Part shown: piece by piece, positions 4,736-5,448 of the stretch | Numbering within the stretch: position 1 is the first letter of the stretch | Layout: every line of letters begins with the position of its first letter | NCBI GenBank assembly: GCA_002506645.1 | Contig: DAXY01000051.1 | Location: forward strand, 537 to 5,984 | Reading direction: 5' to 3' | Source of the DNA: Vulcanisaeta distributa | Lineage (GTDB): Archaea > Thermoproteota > Thermoprotei > Thermoproteales > Thermocladiaceae | Length of the DNA stretch: 5,448 nt | Made by a program: the position numbers and the translations under genes | Notes under the pieces: model-generated | What the model saw: only the letters and a program-made list of their open reading frames with translations | Databases searched by the model: none | What the model was told of the DNA's origin: nothing

Positions 4736-5284
4736 TCAATATACGTATAGGTCCTCAATGACCCTCATAAGCTTCCCAGCCCCTGGGTAGCCGAAGAGGC
4801 CCTGCCCAACGTTCTTGGCCAGGTTACCTATTATCATAGTCGGCGTGCCTGGGACGCCGAGTTCCTTGGCCACGGACTTCGCCTCCATGACCCTCTGGAC
4901 CTCCTCATTAATGCAGTCATTACTAGCCTCAGTAATGGCCTCCTCACCCATCAGCTTACCACTTAGGTATGCCTCGTAATGCCTCCTGAGGGCCTCGAGG
5001 AATGCCATCGGGTCCCTCCTGTATATGCACCTAAAGGCGGCGTGCAACCTCTCGATGCCCCTATGCACTGGGTAGTCGACGAAGTACAGCGTGGCCTTAC
5101 CACTCCTGAATAACTCAACTAGGTAATCACCAACCTCATCCTCAAGCAATGCACAGCCTGGGCAGTGTAGGTCGTAAAAGAGGACAATTAATAGCCTGGG
5201 ATTCTCAGCCCTAAACCCAAGCCCAACCCTCTCGACCCTAGCCAATACATCCTTAACATCCCTAACAAACCACTCGTCAGGCAT
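4736..5284 (-). CDS. Cytosolic DsbA-like (thioredoxin-fold) thiol-disulfide protein
   Basis: This 182-residue protein belongs to the DsbA/Thioredoxin_4 group. It has a beta strand LLIVLFYDLH, the active site Cys41-Pro-Gly-Cys44, an inserted helical domain (about 75-138), the cis-proline loop GTPT (Pro148 at 146-149) and the terminal strand TMIIG. Two further cysteines, Cys86 (AFRCIY) and Cys124 (NDCIN), lie in the helical insert at positions where relatives often have Cys, and may form a second disulfide. The N terminus is charged and has no signal peptide, so it should act in the cytosol as an oxidoreductase or isomerase. Disulfide-rich cytosolic proteins are established for hyperthermophilic Crenarchaeota. 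CPGC is less common than the CPHC/CPYC of bacterial DsbA. The ATG at 5284 fits a leaderless promoter. Exact partner and redox direction cannot be read from sequence. Confidence 0.85.
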   Translation of the reverse strand: MPDEWFVRDVKDVLARVERVGLGFRAENPRLLIVLFYDLHCPGCALLEDEVGDYLVELFRSGKATLYFVDYPVHRGIERLHAAFRCIYRRDPMAFLEALRRHYEAYLSGKLMGEEAITEASNDCINEEVQRVMEAKSVAKELGVPGTPTMIIGNLAKNVGQGLFGYPGAGKLMRVIEDLYVY

Positions 5285-5306
5285 TAAGGCGGTTAGGGAG
5301 GTCGGT

Positions 5307-5322
5307 CCTTAAAAGCATTAAA
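5307..5322 (-). promoter_or_regulatory. Predicted promoter of the DsbA-like gene: TTTAATGC + TTTTAAGG
   Basis: On the minus strand TTTAATGC (5322-5315) is followed directly by TTTTAAGG (5314-5307), with the TATA centre 27-28 nt before the ATG. It has the same TAATGC-TATA junction as cobO and btpA. The box also reads CTTAAAAG on the plus strand, so it could in principle fire both ways. Confidence 0.6.
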
Positions 5323-5371
5323 CGCCTATTCAAAGCCCATGATCGCGGCGTTGAATTTAGGGATTGAACAC

Positions 5372-5413
5372 TTTAAATCCGTAGAGTGGAGGTAGGGTTA
5401 ATATTACCTCCAC
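5372..5413 (+). promoter_or_regulatory. TATA-like box plus 9-bp inverted repeat at the predicted start site (right edge)
   Basis: TTTAAA (5372-5377) is followed by a perfect inverted repeat, GTGGAGGTA (5386-5394) and TACCTCCAC (5405-5413), with a 10-nt spacer. The dyad centre is at 5399/5400, about 25 nt after the box, where a plus-strand transcript would begin, as in a repressor operator. No start codon follows before the window ends, so the target gene would have a leader or be an RNA gene. Alternatively the repeat is a hairpin downstream of a minus-strand gene ending just to the right; minus stops occur near 5432-5442 in all frames. There is no T tract, so an intrinsic terminator is not clear. 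Confidence 0.4.
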
Positions 5414-5448
5414 CCTGCCTGCCTAAGACGATCAATTACTCATCGACC

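Noticed and set aside
5350..5370. Sequence resembling the GGGATTGAAC 3' tail of archaeal CRISPR repeats
   Set aside because: Only one copy is present, with no spacer periodicity and no second repeat to the window edge. The tail is also short of the usual ATTGAAAC/G form.
5339..5395. 18-codon plus frame starting ATG 5339, with CTTAAAAG about 27 nt upstream
   Set aside because: The spacing would suit a leaderless gene, but the box is better explained as the minus-strand promoter of the DsbA-like gene. The peptide has no recognisable feature and the frame ends at TAG 5393.

Overview
The window looks like a piece of a hyperthermophilic crenarchaeal (Thermoproteota) chromosome, most plausibly a Vulcanisaeta/Caldivirga-type Thermoproteales member. 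The reasons are archaeal TATA boxes placed about 26-29 nt before start codons (leaderless transcripts), Shine-Dalgarno sites only at internal operon genes, AGG/ATA/CTA-rich codon use, and protein families typical of that group. The genus is inference. No gene was compared with a database.

Layout, left to right. Bases 1-369 hold the ruined 3' end of a coiled-coil surface-type protein: a 21-nt heptad repeat interrupted by in-frame stops, followed by a decayed membrane anchor and a possible 27-codon membrane mini-ORF. Bases 370-580 are intergenic. On the minus strand come a CobA/CobO-type ATP:cob(I)alamin adenosyltransferase gene and, downstream of it, a BtpA-family TIM-barrel gene. Each has its own promoter-like element.

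The centre is a plus-strand operon of three membrane subunits of a complex I-like (Nuo/Fpo) oxidoreductase: nuoJ, nuoK and a nuoN-type antiporter-like subunit. nuoJ is apparently leaderless, while nuoK and nuoN have good Shine-Dalgarno sites. Just downstream, behind its own AT-rich promoter, is an unrecognised six-helix membrane protein. It is followed tail-to-tail, two bases apart, by a minus-strand cytosolic DsbA-like thiol-disulfide protein with a CPGC active site. The right edge is non-coding and carries a TATA-like box and a perfect 9-bp inverted repeat.

Two observations stand out. First, the NuoN-type subunit has lost the proton-channel charge pair: by alignment from memory, the TM5 glutamate is Met109 and the TM7 lysine is Glu175, while the TM8 and TM12 lysines and both NuoK glutamates are kept. 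Second, four promoters share the same hexamer TWATGC directly upstream of the TATA box at nearly constant distance from the start codon, which looks like a lineage-specific BRE-type element and also settles the cobO start. I see no clearly new multi-gene defence or mobile system here.
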